A stretch of 52,286 nt of DNA from Salegentibacter agarivorans (GCF_900113135.1 NZ_FOOH01000027.1:1-52286); one strand, 5' to 3'; counted from the first letter of the stretch, positions 1 to 9,080 are shown. The notes: generated by a model from the sequence alone, not told the origin. Program-made: numbers and translations.

Positions 1-2
1 AA

Positions 3-734
3 GGTGTAAGTAGAAACGGAACTTTCGAACCTACTATTAACGAAATCGTAAACTGGTACAACAACGAGGCTGAGATTGGCATCTTTTCCACAACTTATAC
101 TGTTGGATCTGGAGAATGTCAAGATTCTGTAGAACTTTCTGTAGAAGTACTTGCTCCCGAACAAGCTATTGTGGAAGTTAATGATGAAAATCCGATTATT
201 TGTATCACCGAGAATGAATTTAATTTAAATACCTTATTAAGTGAAAACACACCTGAAGGGGGAATTTTCACAGGTTCAGAATTCATTGACGCTAATATAT
301 TTGATGCCACAACCGCTGGAATTGGAGAATTCGAAATCACTTATTCTATTAGTGAAGAAACTTCAGAATGTGTTCTTGGAGAAGCATCGAAAAGCTTCAC
401 AATAAATGTGATAGATGCACAAGAAGCAACTGCAGAAGCAACTAATCAGGAAATCGATGTTTGTTCTAGTGAAACTTCTTATAACTTAAACGATGCTCTT
501 TCAGATGATAGCACCCCAGGTGGTACTTTCTTTCTTGATGGAGAAGAGTTCAATGGAAACACTTTTGACGCAACTTCAGTAGAAACTGGTGAATATTCGT
601 TCACTTATACTGTGAGCTCAGAAGATTCAGAGTGTATTGAAGGAAGTGCTACAACTGATTTTACAATCAATGTTACTTCAGAAACTTTTGATGCAGGTGA
701 CGATGTTACTTTTACCGTTTGTTCGGTTGGGTAA
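3..734 (+). CDS. Large secreted repeat protein (T9SS type B cargo), N-terminal part, partial and ended by in-frame TAA
   Basis: The reading frame is open from the left edge of the window, so the true start lies outside. The translation is a chain of Ig-like or SprB-like repeats of about 80-90 residues. Each has a Cys near its start, a GGTF or NGTF turn, a TYTV or TYSI strand and a closing hydrophobic strand. It is very acidic and nearly Lys-free, as is common for surface adhesins of marine Flavobacteriia. The frame stops at TAA (732-734) inside a repeat, and the same frame then continues to 2201. I therefore read this as the front part of one protein with a nonsense mutation or a sequence error, not a separate gene. 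The role in adhesion or gliding is inferred from the C-terminal domain of the second part. Confidence 0.7.
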   Translation, partial: GVSRNGTFEPTINEIVNWYNNEAEIGIFSTTYTVGSGECQDSVELSVEVLAPEQAIVEVNDENPIICITENEFNLNTLLSENTPEGGIFTGSEFIDANIFDATTAGIGEFEITYSISEETSECVLGEASKSFTINVIDAQEATAEATNQEIDVCSSETSYNLNDALSDDSTPGGTFFLDGEEFNGNTFDATSVETGEYSFTYTVSSEDSECIEGSATTDFTINVTSETFDAGDDVTFTVCSVG

Positions 735-824
735 GACCCTACACCAACACTTACTGAAGTTAGGAATTACTTTCTAAACTTACTTGAAAACGGTATTCCT
801 CAAAACGGAACTTTCTCTCCTAGA

Positions 825-2201
825 ATGGAAGAAATTCGTGAAGCTTATACTGCCGAACAAATTGGAACTTTCACCTCAACCTATACTGTAGGAAATGGAA
901 CCTGTGCAGATTCTGTTGAACTAACAGTAGTAGTTACTGATGCAATCGAAGCCGAAGTAGGCGAAATAGCACCTCAAACAGTTTGTTCAAGTGATGAAGA
1001 TATAGACCTTTTCTCTTACTTAACAGATGATACTACTACAGGTGGTACTTTCGAAGGTTATGATGACGGAATCTTTAGCCCTTCTATGATGGGTGCTGGA
1101 AGTTACGATGTAACCTATACCGTTAACGAAGATGCTCCTTGTGTTGAAGGAGAAGCTAGCACTACCTTTACTATTACAGTAGAACAAGGTGCTAACGCAG
1201 GTGAAGATATGGCTGTAACAGTTTGTAGTAACGACGGTCAACAAGATCTTTTATCATTAATTTCTGCAGATGCAGATACGGATGGTGAATTCACTTTAGA
1301 TGGTGAAGTTATAGCAGACGGAATTATGGACCCAGCTGCTTTTGAAGTTGGAACATATGAAGTTATCTACACGGTAATAGCTGAAGGTGATGAGTGTGGT
1401 GAAGACGATATGTCTACAATCACTATTACTCTTGGTGAAGCTCCAGAAGCTCCAACAACTGGTGAAGCGATTGCATTCTGTGCAATAGACGGTGAAACTG
1501 CAGCAAGACTTGAGGCAGATGGAACTAACTTAACCTGGTATTCTGACGCAGACCTAACTATGATGGTTAGCGAAGAAGACCTGTTGGTAGATGGAGATTA
1601 CTATGTAACCCAATCATCAGATGAAGGATGCGAATCTGAAGCCGCAGTGCTTACTGTTAATATTGTAGATTCTCCTGCTCCTACTATTAGTTCTAATTAC
1701 GAACTATGTGAGTTTGACAATCCAACAATTGCAGCCCTTACCGCAGAAATCAATGAAAGTGGAGAAGTAACCTGGTATGATTCAGCAGATAGTATGACTG
1801 CTTTAAGCAACAATGCTACTTTAACTGATGGAACTACTTACTATGCTACTCTTATTTCCGATAATGGTTGTGAAAGTTCAGAAAGATTAGCTGTTACAGT
1901 TACTTTAGAACAGTGTGCTATTATTCCAGAAGCGATCACACCAAATGATGATAATAAAAATGACACATTTTCTATAGGTTTCCTAGAGAATGATTATCCT
2001 AACTTTAATGTAACAATATTTAATAGATGGGGTAATGCAGTATATAAAGGAAACGCTTCTACTCCTGAATGGGATGGAACTTCTAACCAATCCGGCAGTC
2101 TTGGAGACGATGTATTGCCTGTTGGTGTATATTTCTATGTGATAGACTTTAACGACGGAAGCACAGAGCCTCGTCAGGGTAAAGTATACTTGAACAGATA
2201 A
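825..2201 (+). CDS. Large secreted repeat protein, C-terminal part with gliding motility-associated (type B) sorting domain
   Basis: This continues the frame that was cut at 732-734. The frame is actually open from 735, and 825 is only its first ATG. The fragment has no signal peptide of its own, which argues that it is not an independent secreted gene. About four Ig-like repeats with TYTV or IYTV strands are followed by two shorter repeats with TWYSDAD and TWYDSAD turns, then the final ~90 residues. That last domain starts near AIIPEAITPNDDNKNDTF, contains FNRWGNAVY and ends GKVYLNR. This is the typical gliding motility-associated C-terminal (CHU_C / type B) signal of type IX secretion cargo. 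The gene lies 26 nt upstream of a PorP/SprF-like gene, the usual arrangement for type B cargo and its membrane partner. Confidence 0.8.
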   Translation: MEEIREAYTAEQIGTFTSTYTVGNGTCADSVELTVVVTDAIEAEVGEIAPQTVCSSDEDIDLFSYLTDDTTTGGTFEGYDDGIFSPSMMGAGSYDVTYTVNEDAPCVEGEASTTFTITVEQGANAGEDMAVTVCSNDGQQDLLSLISADADTDGEFTLDGEVIADGIMDPAAFEVGTYEVIYTVIAEGDECGEDDMSTITITLGEAPEAPTTGEAIAFCAIDGETAARLEADGTNLTWYSDADLTMMVSEEDLLVDGDYYVTQSSDEGCESEAAVLTVNIVDSPAPTISSNYELCEFDNPTIAALTAEINESGEVTWYDSADSMTALSNNATLTDGTTYYATLISDNGCESSERLAVTVTLEQCAIIPEAITPNDDNKNDTFSIGFLENDYPNFNVTIFNRWGNAVYKGNASTPEWDGTSNQSGSLGDDVLPVGVYFYVIDFNDGSTEPRQGKVYLNR

Positions 2202-2227
2202 TATAAAAGGATAAACATTAGAAAGAA

Positions 2228-3169
2228 ATGAAAAAAACAATCACAAAATATTTAATATTCGCAGTCGTTATCCTTTTCTCAGTAAAGGGAATGGCTCAGC
2301 AGGACCCGCTGTTCACTCAGTATATGTATAATATGAGTGTAATAAACCCGGCCTACGCTACCGATGATCCTGGTATGCTTAACCTGGGGGGTATATACAG
2401 ATCTCAATGGCAGAATGTTGACGGTGCTCCAAGCACCGCCAACTTCTTTGCCCATACTCCTATAAGTGAAAGGGTAGAACTTGGTTTAACCGTAGTTCAT
2501 GATGAAATTGGTGGTATTGTAAAAGAAAACAATATTACTGCCGATTTCGCTTATGTACTTCCAGCAGGAGAAAACAGTAAAATCTCTTTTGGTCTTAAAG
2601 GTGGTCTTACCACTTTTGATGCAAACCTTTCAGGATTGCAAGTAAATCAACCGGGAGATCCTGCTTTGGAAAATGTAAATGAAGTTTTCCCGGTATTTGG
2701 AGTTGGTGCTTTTTGGTTTGGAGATAACTACTATTTGGGTGCTTCGGCTCCTAACCTGTTTACTTCAAAATACATTGAGAACGAACAAGAGATCGCAGCA
2801 TTAGGAGAAGAAGAAATCCACTACTATTTAACCGGTGGATACGTTTTTCAACTAAACCCAGATCTTAAATTGAAGCCTGCTTTTATGGCAAGAGGTGTTC
2901 AAGGTGCGCCGTTGGCAGTAGATGTTACTGCAAACGTTTTGTTATACGATAGGTTAGAAGCCGGTGTTGGTTACAGGTTTAATGAAACTATCACAGGACT
3001 TGTAAACTTCAAGATCACTCCTTCACTACGTGTAGGGTATGCTTACGATCACTTTACTTCAGAATTCGCTAATTACAATTTAGGTGGAACTCACGAGGTA
3101 ATGTTGTTGTTTGATCTTGACCTGTTTGGCCTTACCAAAGGATATGACAAATCACCTAGATTCTTCTAA
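2228..3169 (+). CDS. PorP/SprF family type IX secretion outer membrane protein
   Basis: A protein of 313 residues with an N-terminal signal peptide (about residues 1-23, ending GMAQ). It continues with the PorP/SprF hallmark QDPLFTQYMYNMSVINPAYA and then amphipathic beta strands to the C-terminus. The family forms outer membrane beta-barrels. SprF in Flavobacterium johnsoniae is needed for export of the type B cargo SprB, and SprF-like genes usually sit directly after their cargo gene, as here. The start follows the upstream stop by 26 nt and the next gene begins 12 nt after the stop, so the three genes look like one transcript. The best inference is a dedicated partner for the upstream repeat protein. 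If that protein is really truncated, this partner may be idle. Confidence 0.88.
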   Translation: MKKTITKYLIFAVVILFSVKGMAQQDPLFTQYMYNMSVINPAYATDDPGMLNLGGIYRSQWQNVDGAPSTANFFAHTPISERVELGLTVVHDEIGGIVKENNITADFAYVLPAGENSKISFGLKGGLTTFDANLSGLQVNQPGDPALENVNEVFPVFGVGAFWFGDNYYLGASAPNLFTSKYIENEQEIAALGEEEIHYYLTGGYVFQLNPDLKLKPAFMARGVQGAPLAVDVTANVLLYDRLEAGVGYRFNETITGLVNFKITPSLRVGYAYDHFTSEFANYNLGGTHEVMLLFDLDLFGLTKGYDKSPRFF

Positions 3170-3181
3170 AAAACGAATAAT

Positions 3182-4801
3182 ATGAAAAATTTATATAGTA
3201 CCCTTTTTATTCTTTTTATAGGCCTTGCCGCTTTTGGGCAAAACGCCGAAATAAAGAAAGCAGATAAATTGTTTGCTCAAAGAGCCTACATTGATGCTGC
3301 AGAAGCTTATGAAAAAGTTGTAGATAAAAATCAGGAGGTGCTACAAAACCTTGGAGATGCTTATTTCTACACAAACCAAATGGAAAGTGCTGCGGAAGTT
3401 TACCGCACACTTTTCCTTAGACATGAAGATATCACTGAACCTGAGTACAAATTCCGATTTGCACATTCTTTACGTGCTATTGGAGAACAGGAAGAAGCCG
3501 ATAAGAATATGAGTGATTATACCGGTGAGGATATAAGCTACGAGGAATTTTCGCGTGAATTAGACACCATTGCTCCTCACGTTTATACTACGAACCAAAT
3601 CATGAACAATAGTGCTTCAGCTGACTTTGGTATCGCGTTTTATGGAGACCGAATTACTTTTGCTTCCACAAGAAATCAGGAGCGTCCGGTTTATCCCTGG
3701 AACAAAAAACCAACCTTAGATCTTTATTCTGCTGAAATGTCTGAAGACGGTGAACTAAGTGACATCGTTTTATTTTCTGATGAAATTAATACCGATGAGC
3801 ACGAAAGTTCAGCTACTTTCAGTGAAGATGGTCAGGTAATGTACTTTGATCGTAACAGCGAGAAAAGAGTGAAGAATGAAGAGGGAATTAGAGTTGGTCA
3901 CATTAAAATCTTCCGTGCAGAAATGGTAGATGGTAAATGGGACAATATTGAAGCTCTACCTTTTACAAGTGACGAATACTCTACTGAGCATCCAAGCTTA
4001 AGCGCAGATGGCAGCAAACTTTATTTTGCCAGCGATATGCCAGGTACTGAAGGTTCTTTTGACATTTATGTTGTAGATGTAAATGAAGATGGTACTTACG
4101 GTGAACCAGAAAATCTTGGTACTGGGGTTAACACGCCTCACCGTGAGCAATTTCCTTACATTAGTGAAGAGGGAGTACTTTACTTCGCTTCAGATGGTCA
4201 CCAGGGATTTGGTAACTTAGATGTTTTTAGAGCTGAAGGAGATTTCGCTGAAGTTCAAAATCTTGGTAACACGGTAAACAGTGGTCACGACGATTTCGCA
4301 TTCATTATAAATGAAGAAAATCAAAAAGGATATCTTGCTTCTAACAGAAGAGGATCAGATAACCTTTATGTATTCACCAGGGAAAATTATGTTCCTCCTG
4401 TAGTTGATTACGATGATAGAGAAACAAACCTTGAAACAGGAAGACAGCAATTAAGAGATGTTGGAAATATTTATTTCGATTTTGATAAAGCAACTATCAA
4501 AGCTGAGTCTAAACCAACTTTAGATAAGGTGGTAAATATTATGAACAAATATCCTGAGCTTAAAATTGAAATTGGTTCTCACGCTGATGCAAGAGGATCT
4601 GATAAATACAATATGGGCTTATCTGAAAGACGTGCAGCCTCTACTTTAGAGTATCTTGTTGAAAACGGCATAGACCGCAGCAGATTAACTTCTAAAGGTT
4701 ATGGAGAAAGCATGCCGCTTAACGATTGTACTGAACCAACAGGATGTACAAACGAGCAGTATGCTAAAAACCGTCGTAGTGAATTCACTATTATGAATTA
4801 A
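3182..4801 (+). CDS. OmpA family protein with TPR and PD40 propeller domains
   Basis: A protein of 539 residues. A signal peptide (about 1-20, ending AAFGQ) is followed by TPR-like helices (about 22-120). A region with WD40-like PD40 motifs such as ITFASTRNQ, MYFDRNS, LYFASDMPG and LYFASDGHQG (about 150-400) follows. The C-terminus is an OmpA peptidoglycan-binding domain (about 425-539) with IYFDFDKATIK, a GSHADARGS loop and NRRSEF. It probably ties an outer membrane T9SS assembly to peptidoglycan. PorE of Porphyromonas has a comparable TPR-propeller-OmpA build, but I do not claim orthology. It lies 12 nt behind the PorP/SprF-like gene and is followed by a strong terminator, so it closes the operon. 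Confidence 0.88.
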   Translation: MKNLYSTLFILFIGLAAFGQNAEIKKADKLFAQRAYIDAAEAYEKVVDKNQEVLQNLGDAYFYTNQMESAAEVYRTLFLRHEDITEPEYKFRFAHSLRAIGEQEEADKNMSDYTGEDISYEEFSRELDTIAPHVYTTNQIMNNSASADFGIAFYGDRITFASTRNQERPVYPWNKKPTLDLYSAEMSEDGELSDIVLFSDEINTDEHESSATFSEDGQVMYFDRNSEKRVKNEEGIRVGHIKIFRAEMVDGKWDNIEALPFTSDEYSTEHPSLSADGSKLYFASDMPGTEGSFDIYVVDVNEDGTYGEPENLGTGVNTPHREQFPYISEEGVLYFASDGHQGFGNLDVFRAEGDFAEVQNLGNTVNSGHDDFAFIINEENQKGYLASNRRGSDNLYVFTRENYVPPVVDYDDRETNLETGRQQLRDVGNIYFDFDKATIKAESKPTLDKVVNIMNKYPELKIEIGSHADARGSDKYNMGLSERRAASTLEYLVENGIDRSRLTSKGYGESMPLNDCTEPTGCTNEQYAKNRRSEFTIMN

Positions 4802-4849
4802 ATACTGACGAAAGTTTATAGTTAACTAGTAACTAACCAACCAAATGTG

Positions 4850-4878
4850 AAAAGCCCCGGAAAATTCCGGGGCTTTTT
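4850..4878 (+). terminator. Rho-independent terminator after the OmpA-family gene
   Basis: An inverted repeat of about 13 bp (AAAAGCCCCGGAA / TTCCGGGGCTTTT) with a 2-nt loop, followed by a T run, 48 nt after the OmpA-family stop codon. It is strong and GC-rich at the stem centre. Confidence 0.9.
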
Positions 4879-4918
4879 TATTGATCAAAATTCAGGAAAT
4901 TGATTTAATAAATAACAA

Positions 4919-5440
4919 TTAATCATTTGGAGGATAACCTTCTAAAGCCTTATCCACGATCTTATCAAACATCGCCCTGCGTTGCTCTGGAGAAGCATTT
5001 GCATTGAATTTAGATTCTACAACCGCCTGCCAAATTAAAGAATCTTCGGTTACATCTATAAAGTCTATAGTAACTTCAAGAATTACAGAATTATTCTCAA
5101 TAGGAATTCCTCCCGAAACTCCTACTCCCCCGCTTCTGCCACCTCCACCAATACCAACGCCAATACTGCTTCGGTTCCGGTCCATAAATTCCCGGGAATA
5201 AGCATTTACATATATGCCAGGTTCTTCAGAAGTTGAAAAACCCTCTTTCTCCATCTTGTTTCTTAAACTGTTAATTAACCTGGTCTCGTCCAATTGCGAA
5301 AGTCCAGACTGAAAATCGGGGAAAAGCTGATAGGTTTTGTAATTATTAAAACTTACCGTGTCATCATAATCATAAACCGCCTTTGGAGTATTACAGGATG
5401 AAACAAAGGCACAAACAAATAGTAACTTTATAAATTTCAT
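4919..5440 (-). CDS. DUF4136-type lipoprotein
   Basis: Predicted lipoprotein of about 173 residues. The likely start is the ATG at 5438-5440 (MKFIKLLFVCAF); an upstream TTG only adds three residues. The signal ends in a lipobox, FVSSC, just before NTPKAVYDYD. The body has the DUF4136 pattern: F-NNYKTYQLFP near the front, LINSLRNKMEKEGF, a glycine-rich stretch around VGVGIGGGGRSGG, then DFIDVTEDSLIWQAVVE and FDKIVDKALEGYP. Function of the family is unknown; these are usually small envelope lipoproteins. It is a single minus-strand gene. It converges with the OmpA-family gene, with the terminator between them, and lies after the obgE terminator. Confidence 0.75.
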   Translation of the reverse strand: MKFIKLLFVCAFVSSCNTPKAVYDYDDTVSFNNYKTYQLFPDFQSGLSQLDETRLINSLRNKMEKEGFSTSEEPGIYVNAYSREFMDRNRSSIGVGIGGGGRSGGVGVSGGIPIENNSVILEVTIDFIDVTEDSLIWQAVVESKFNANASPEQRRAMFDKIVDKALEGYPPND

Positions 5441-5464
5441 AAGAATCAATTTTTGACTTTTTTA

Positions 5465-5501
5465 CAAAAAAATGCAGCGTTGAAATTAATCCACGCTGCT
5501 T
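5465..5501 (-). terminator. Terminator after obgE (minus strand)
   Basis: Reading the minus strand, AAGCAGCGT and ACGCTGC arms (plus coordinates 5474-5480 and 5493-5499) enclose a 12-nt loop and are followed by ATTTTTTTG. It lies about 80 nt after the obgE stop and upstream of the DUF4136 gene. Confidence 0.7.
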
Positions 5502-5580
5502 AAATTTAATCAAAAACCGTTCAGAAGATCTAAAGATTAACACAAATCCAAGATATCTCTACGTGTTTCAACTTTATGAT

Positions 5581-6588
5581 TTAAGAAGTCTCCTTATTTA
5601 GCATTTCCCATAACCTGTCCTTTAGCTCGGTTAATCCCTGTTGAGCTACTGAAGAAATAAACAAATAAGGCGCACCTAAATTTTTATCTAATTCGTGCTT
5701 CATCTCCAGTTTTAATTCGGCATCCAGCATATCACTTTTTGAAATTGCAATAAGGCGATCTTTATCCAACATCTCTGGATTATACCTTCGCAATTCATCT
5801 AAGAGAATTTCATATTGTTCAGAAATATTGGGAGCATCTGCCGGAATTAAAAATAAGAGCGTAGAATTTCGCTCTATATGCCTTAGAAATCTATGGCCAA
5901 TTCCTTTTCCTTCCGCGGCACCTTCAATAATCCCAGGAATATCAGCAACTATAAAAGTTTTAAAATCACGATATTCTACAATACCCAAATTAGGTTTTAA
6001 AGTAGTAAATTCGTAATCGGCAATCTTAGGTTTTGCTGCTGTAATTACAGAAAGTAAAGTAGATTTCCCTGCATTTGGAAATCCAACCAATCCAACATCG
6101 GCAAGAATTTTTAACTCTAGCGTAATATCTACCTCCGTACCATCAATTCCCGGTTGTGAATATCTTGGCGTTTGGTTCGTAGAACTTTTAAAATGCCAGT
6201 TTCCGCGGCCACCCATACCACCTTCGGCAACCAGATATTCTTTGCCGTCTTCGGTAATTTCGTGAATAATTTTTTGGGTTTCGGTGTCGCGAATTACAGT
6301 TCCTAAAGGCACTTCAATGTACTCATCGGCTCCTTCTGCCCCAGTACTGCGTTGTTTACTACCATTGCTACCGTGTTCGGCACGAATATGCCTTTTAAAC
6401 TTTAAATGATAAAGCGTCCAAAGGTTTTTGTTTCCCTTCACAATCACATGGCCACCACGGCCACCATCACCACCATCGGGTCCGCCTTTCGCTACGTATT
6501 TTTCGCGGTGCAGGTGTGAAGATCCGCTACCTCCTTTTCCGGAAGCTACGTGAATCTTTACATAATCAACAAAATTCCCTTCAGTCAT
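5581..6588 (-). CDS. obgE: GTPase Obg (CgtA)
   Basis: Ribosome-associated GTPase of 335 residues acting in 50S subunit assembly and stress control. The N-terminal glycine-rich Obg fold (about 1-158) shows [28 protein letters not shown] and GGMGGRGN. The G domain has G1 GFPNAGKST (169-177), the switch I segment FTTLKP, G3 DIPG in [26 protein letters not shown], and a G4 variant SKSD. The protein ends soon after the G domain, so the C-terminal OCT domain of many other Obg proteins is absent. The start ATG is followed directly by the Obg fold. It is 72 nt downstream of the HPRT-Adk gene on the same strand. Confidence 0.96.
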   Translation of the reverse strand: MTEGNFVDYVKIHVASGKGGSGSSHLHREKYVAKGGPDGGDGGRGGHVIVKGNKNLWTLYHLKFKRHIRAEHGSNGSKQRSTGAEGADEYIEVPLGTVIRDTETQKIIHEITEDGKEYLVAEGGMGGRGNWHFKSSTNQTPRYSQPGIDGTEVDITLELKILADVGLVGFPNAGKSTLLSVITAAKPKIADYEFTTLKPNLGIVEYRDFKTFIVADIPGIIEGAAEGKGIGHRFLRHIERNSTLLFLIPADAPNISEQYEILLDELRRYNPEMLDKDRLIAISKSDMLDAELKLEMKHELDKNLGAPYLFISSVAQQGLTELKDRLWEMLNKETS

Positions 6589-6605
6589 AGTTTAAAAATT
6601 AAATC

Positions 6606-6660
6606 AAAAACCTCTAGAAAAGCCCAGAAGGTTTAAATCGTAACAAGCCTCTAAGAGGTA
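6606..6660 (-). terminator. Possible terminator after the HPRT-adenylate kinase gene
   Basis: On the minus strand a CCTCT/AGAGG hairpin and then an AACCTTCT ... AGAGGTT hairpin are followed by TTTTTGATTT. The stem is short and contains a bulge, so termination may be partial and obgE may be cotranscribed. Confidence 0.4.
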
Positions 6661-7773
6661 TTAAGCTTGTAGCTTATCAATTACGGCGCTAAGACGTTGG
6701 GTGATTTCTTCAATAGAACCAACTCCGTCCACTCCGTAATATTTGTCTTGTTTTTTATAATATTCCTTTAAGATTGCTGTTTCGTCATAGTAAACCTTAA
6801 TCCTATTTCTTATCACAGCTTCGTCGGCATCGTCTTTTCTTCCCGAAGTTTTTCCTCGTTCCAATAGTCTATTAACCAAAACCTCATCATCTACCTCTAA
6901 AGCAATCATTGCGGTTACTTCGGTATTTTTCAACTTCAGCAATTCAGCTAAAGCATCAGCCTGGGCTGCAGTTCTTGGAAAACCGTCAAAGATAAAACCA
7001 TTAGCGCCTTCGTTCTTATCAACTTCAGCATTCAACATTTTTATTGTAACCTCATCTGGAACTAACTGCCCTTTATCCATAAAAGATTTAGCGTGCAAGC
7101 CTAATTCGGTTTCGCCTTTAATATTATGTCTAAAAACATCTCCCGTAGAAATGTGAATTAGTTTATATTTTTCCTTTAGAATGTCTGCCTGTGTTCCTTT
7201 GCCGGCGCCGGGAGGGCCAAACAAAACTAAATTTGTCATGTTGTTTTCTTTAAGTTTATAGATTTGAGTAAGATTTCTACCTAAACCGTCATAGTCCAGG
7301 CCATAACCTACAATAAATTTATTGGGAATTTCAATTCCCCTATATTTAATATTGAATTCCTTTTTATAAGCTTCAGGTTTGTAAAATAAAGTTGCCACCT
7401 CATAGTTCGCCACTTCCTCTTTTAAAAGAATTTTATTGATTTCTTCTAACGTATTACCGGTATCTACAATATCCTCCAGTAAAATTACATGCCGGTCTTT
7501 TAAAGATTGGTTTAATCCCAGAAGCGTTTTTACATTTCCGGTTGTTTTGGTGCCCTCGTAAGAACCAAGTTTTACAAAACTAACCTCGCAATCTGCATTA
7601 AATCTCTTTATAACTTCACTTGCAAACATAAAGGAACCGTTAAGTACTCCTAAAAATATGGGATTGGCATCCCTATAATCTTCATTAAGCTTATTGGCCA
7701 CTTTATCTATAGCGGCATTGATTTCTTCTTCTGAAATATAAGGCTCAAACTCTAAATCGTGCAGTTTTATCAA
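6661..7773 (-). CDS. Hypoxanthine phosphoribosyltransferase-adenylate kinase fusion protein
   Basis: One 370-residue frame carries two complete enzymes of purine nucleotide metabolism. Residues 1-178 are an HPRT (salvage of hypoxanthine or guanine with PRPP), with the PRPP-binding motif VILLEDIVDTGNT (about 97-109) and the C-terminal VGYGLDYDGLGRNL. Residues 179-370 are an adenylate kinase (ATP + AMP to 2 ADP), with the P-loop GPPGAGKGT, STGDVFR, DGFPRT and a short LID segment (GKTSGRKDDAD). The junction is IYKLKENN-MTNLVLFG. The ATG at 7237-7239 is exactly where a stand-alone adk would start and could act as an internal start. In many relatives hpt and adk are adjacent separate genes, so this looks like loss of the hpt stop codon. 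Both active sites look intact. Confidence 0.9.
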   Translation of the reverse strand: MIKLHDLEFEPYISEEEINAAIDKVANKLNEDYRDANPIFLGVLNGSFMFASEVIKRFNADCEVSFVKLGSYEGTKTTGNVKTLLGLNQSLKDRHVILLEDIVDTGNTLEEINKILLKEEVANYEVATLFYKPEAYKKEFNIKYRGIEIPNKFIVGYGLDYDGLGRNLTQIYKLKENNMTNLVLFGPPGAGKGTQADILKEKYKLIHISTGDVFRHNIKGETELGLHAKSFMDKGQLVPDEVTIKMLNAEVDKNEGANGFIFDGFPRTAAQADALAELLKLKNTEVTAMIALEVDDEVLVNRLLERGKTSGRKDDADEAVIRNRIKVYYDETAILKEYYKKQDKYYGVDGVGSIEEITQRLSAVIDKLQA

Positions 7774-7793
7774 ATCTCAAAAATTTTAAAGGG

Positions 7794-7801
7794 CAAAGAT
7801 A
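7794..7801 (-). promoter_or_regulatory. -7 promoter box (TATCTTTG) for the HPRT-Adk gene
   Basis: On the minus strand TATCTTTG matches the Bacteroidetes -7 consensus TANNTTTG and lies 20 nt upstream of the start codon. A TTTG (plus strand CAAA at 7818-7821) lies 16 nt further up, slightly closer than the usual spacing. Confidence 0.55.
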
Positions 7802-7867
7802 AGGATTCTTAACAACCCAAACTGCCAGATTTCCATAAGAATAATAGCACAGCTTACCCTAAAAAAT

Positions 7868-7875
7868 TATTTTTG
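7868..7875 (+). promoter_or_regulatory. -7 promoter box (TATTTTTG) for purK-purE
   Basis: TATTTTTG matches TANNTTTG and ends 16 nt before the purK ATG. No clear -33 TTTG is visible. The implied leader is only about 10 nt. Confidence 0.5.
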
Positions 7876-7891
7876 CTGAAACTTTTAAGGT

Positions 7892-9049
7892 ATGATCAAT
7901 TATTTTTCTTCAGATTTTAAACTGGGAATTCTCGGCGGGGGCCAGTTGGGTAAAATGATGCTTTACGAAACCCGCAAATACGATATCCAAACCAACGTTG
8001 TAGACCCAAATCCTGAAGCACCCTGTAAAATTGCCTGTGATTATTTTGAAACCGGCGATCTTATGAATTTTGATACTGTGGTTAACTTTGGAAGAAAAGT
8101 TGACGTGCTCACGTTTGAAATTGAAGGCGTAAATGTTGAAGCTTTAAAACAATTGCAAAAAGAAGGCGTAAAAACCTATCCTTCAGCTGAAACTTTAGAG
8201 AAAATACAGAATAAAGGAATTCAGAAGAATTTCTATAAAAAACATGAAATCCCAACCGCTGATTTTAAAGTTTTTTCAAATAAAAAGGAATTAATTTCTG
8301 CGCTTGAAAACAGTAAAATTAATCTTCCATTTGTTTGGAAAAGTACTACTGGCGGTTATGATGGCAAAGGAGTTTCGGTTATAAAAAATAAAAAAGCTTT
8401 AAACGATCTTCCCGATGCTGAATGTATTGCCGAAAACCTCGTTCCTTTTAAAAATGAATTAGCGGTGATCGTGGCGAGATCGGCTTCAGGAGAAGTAAAA
8501 ACCTATCCGGTAGTTGAGATGGAATTTCACCCTACGGCAAACCAGGTAGAATATGTAATCTGCCCGGCCAGAATTGAAGATTCCGTCGCGCAAAAAGCCA
8601 GGGAACTGGCGGTTAAAGTTTCCGAAGCATTTGAGCACGTAGGCTTACTGGCGGTAGAAATGTTCCAGACAGATAATGATGAAATCCTGGTAAACGAAGT
8701 CGCTCCAAGACCTCACAACAGCGGGCATTACAGTATTGAAGCTAGTTACACCAACCAATTTGAACAACATATTCGCGCAATTTTAGATTTGCCTTTAGGA
8801 AATACCGATAGTAAAGTGGGCGGAATTATGGTAAATTTAGTGGGTGATGCAGCTCACGAAGGTGAAGTGGTTTATGAGAATATTGAGAAGATAATGAAAA
8901 TGCCGGGCGTGACACCGCATATTTACGGTAAAAAAATCACCCGTCCTTTTAGAAAAATGGGCCACGTAACTATAGTAAATAAAGACCTGGCGGAAGCAAG
9001 AAAAATAGCCGAACAGGTTAAGAATTCAATTAAAGTTATTTCCAAATAA
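7892..9049 (+). CDS. purK: 5-(carboxyamino)imidazole ribonucleotide synthase (PurK)
   Basis: ATP-grasp enzyme of 385 residues that uses ATP and bicarbonate to convert AIR to N5-CAIR in de novo purine synthesis. Visible are the N-terminal dinucleotide-type fold with LGILGGGQLGKMM, the ATP-grasp lid FVWKSTTGGYDGKGV, the AENLVPFKNELAVIVARS segment and the metal-binding EVAPRPHNSGHYSIEA. The length fits the family. purE starts 31 nt downstream. Together they form the two-step bacterial route to CAIR. Confidence 0.96.
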   Translation: MINYFSSDFKLGILGGGQLGKMMLYETRKYDIQTNVVDPNPEAPCKIACDYFETGDLMNFDTVVNFGRKVDVLTFEIEGVNVEALKQLQKEGVKTYPSAETLEKIQNKGIQKNFYKKHEIPTADFKVFSNKKELISALENSKINLPFVWKSTTGGYDGKGVSVIKNKKALNDLPDAECIAENLVPFKNELAVIVARSASGEVKTYPVVEMEFHPTANQVEYVICPARIEDSVAQKARELAVKVSEAFEHVGLLAVEMFQTDNDEILVNEVAPRPHNSGHYSIEASYTNQFEQHIRAILDLPLGNTDSKVGGIMVNLVGDAAHEGEVVYENIEKIMKMPGVTPHIYGKKITRPFRKMGHVTIVNKDLAEARKIAEQVKNSIKVISK

Positions 9050-9080
9050 TAAACTTTTCGAAGTTTTTGAACATAAAATT

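Noticed and set aside
735-824. A frameshift between the two halves of the left-edge gene
   Set aside because: Both halves are in the same frame (position mod 3), so only a nonsense codon separates them.
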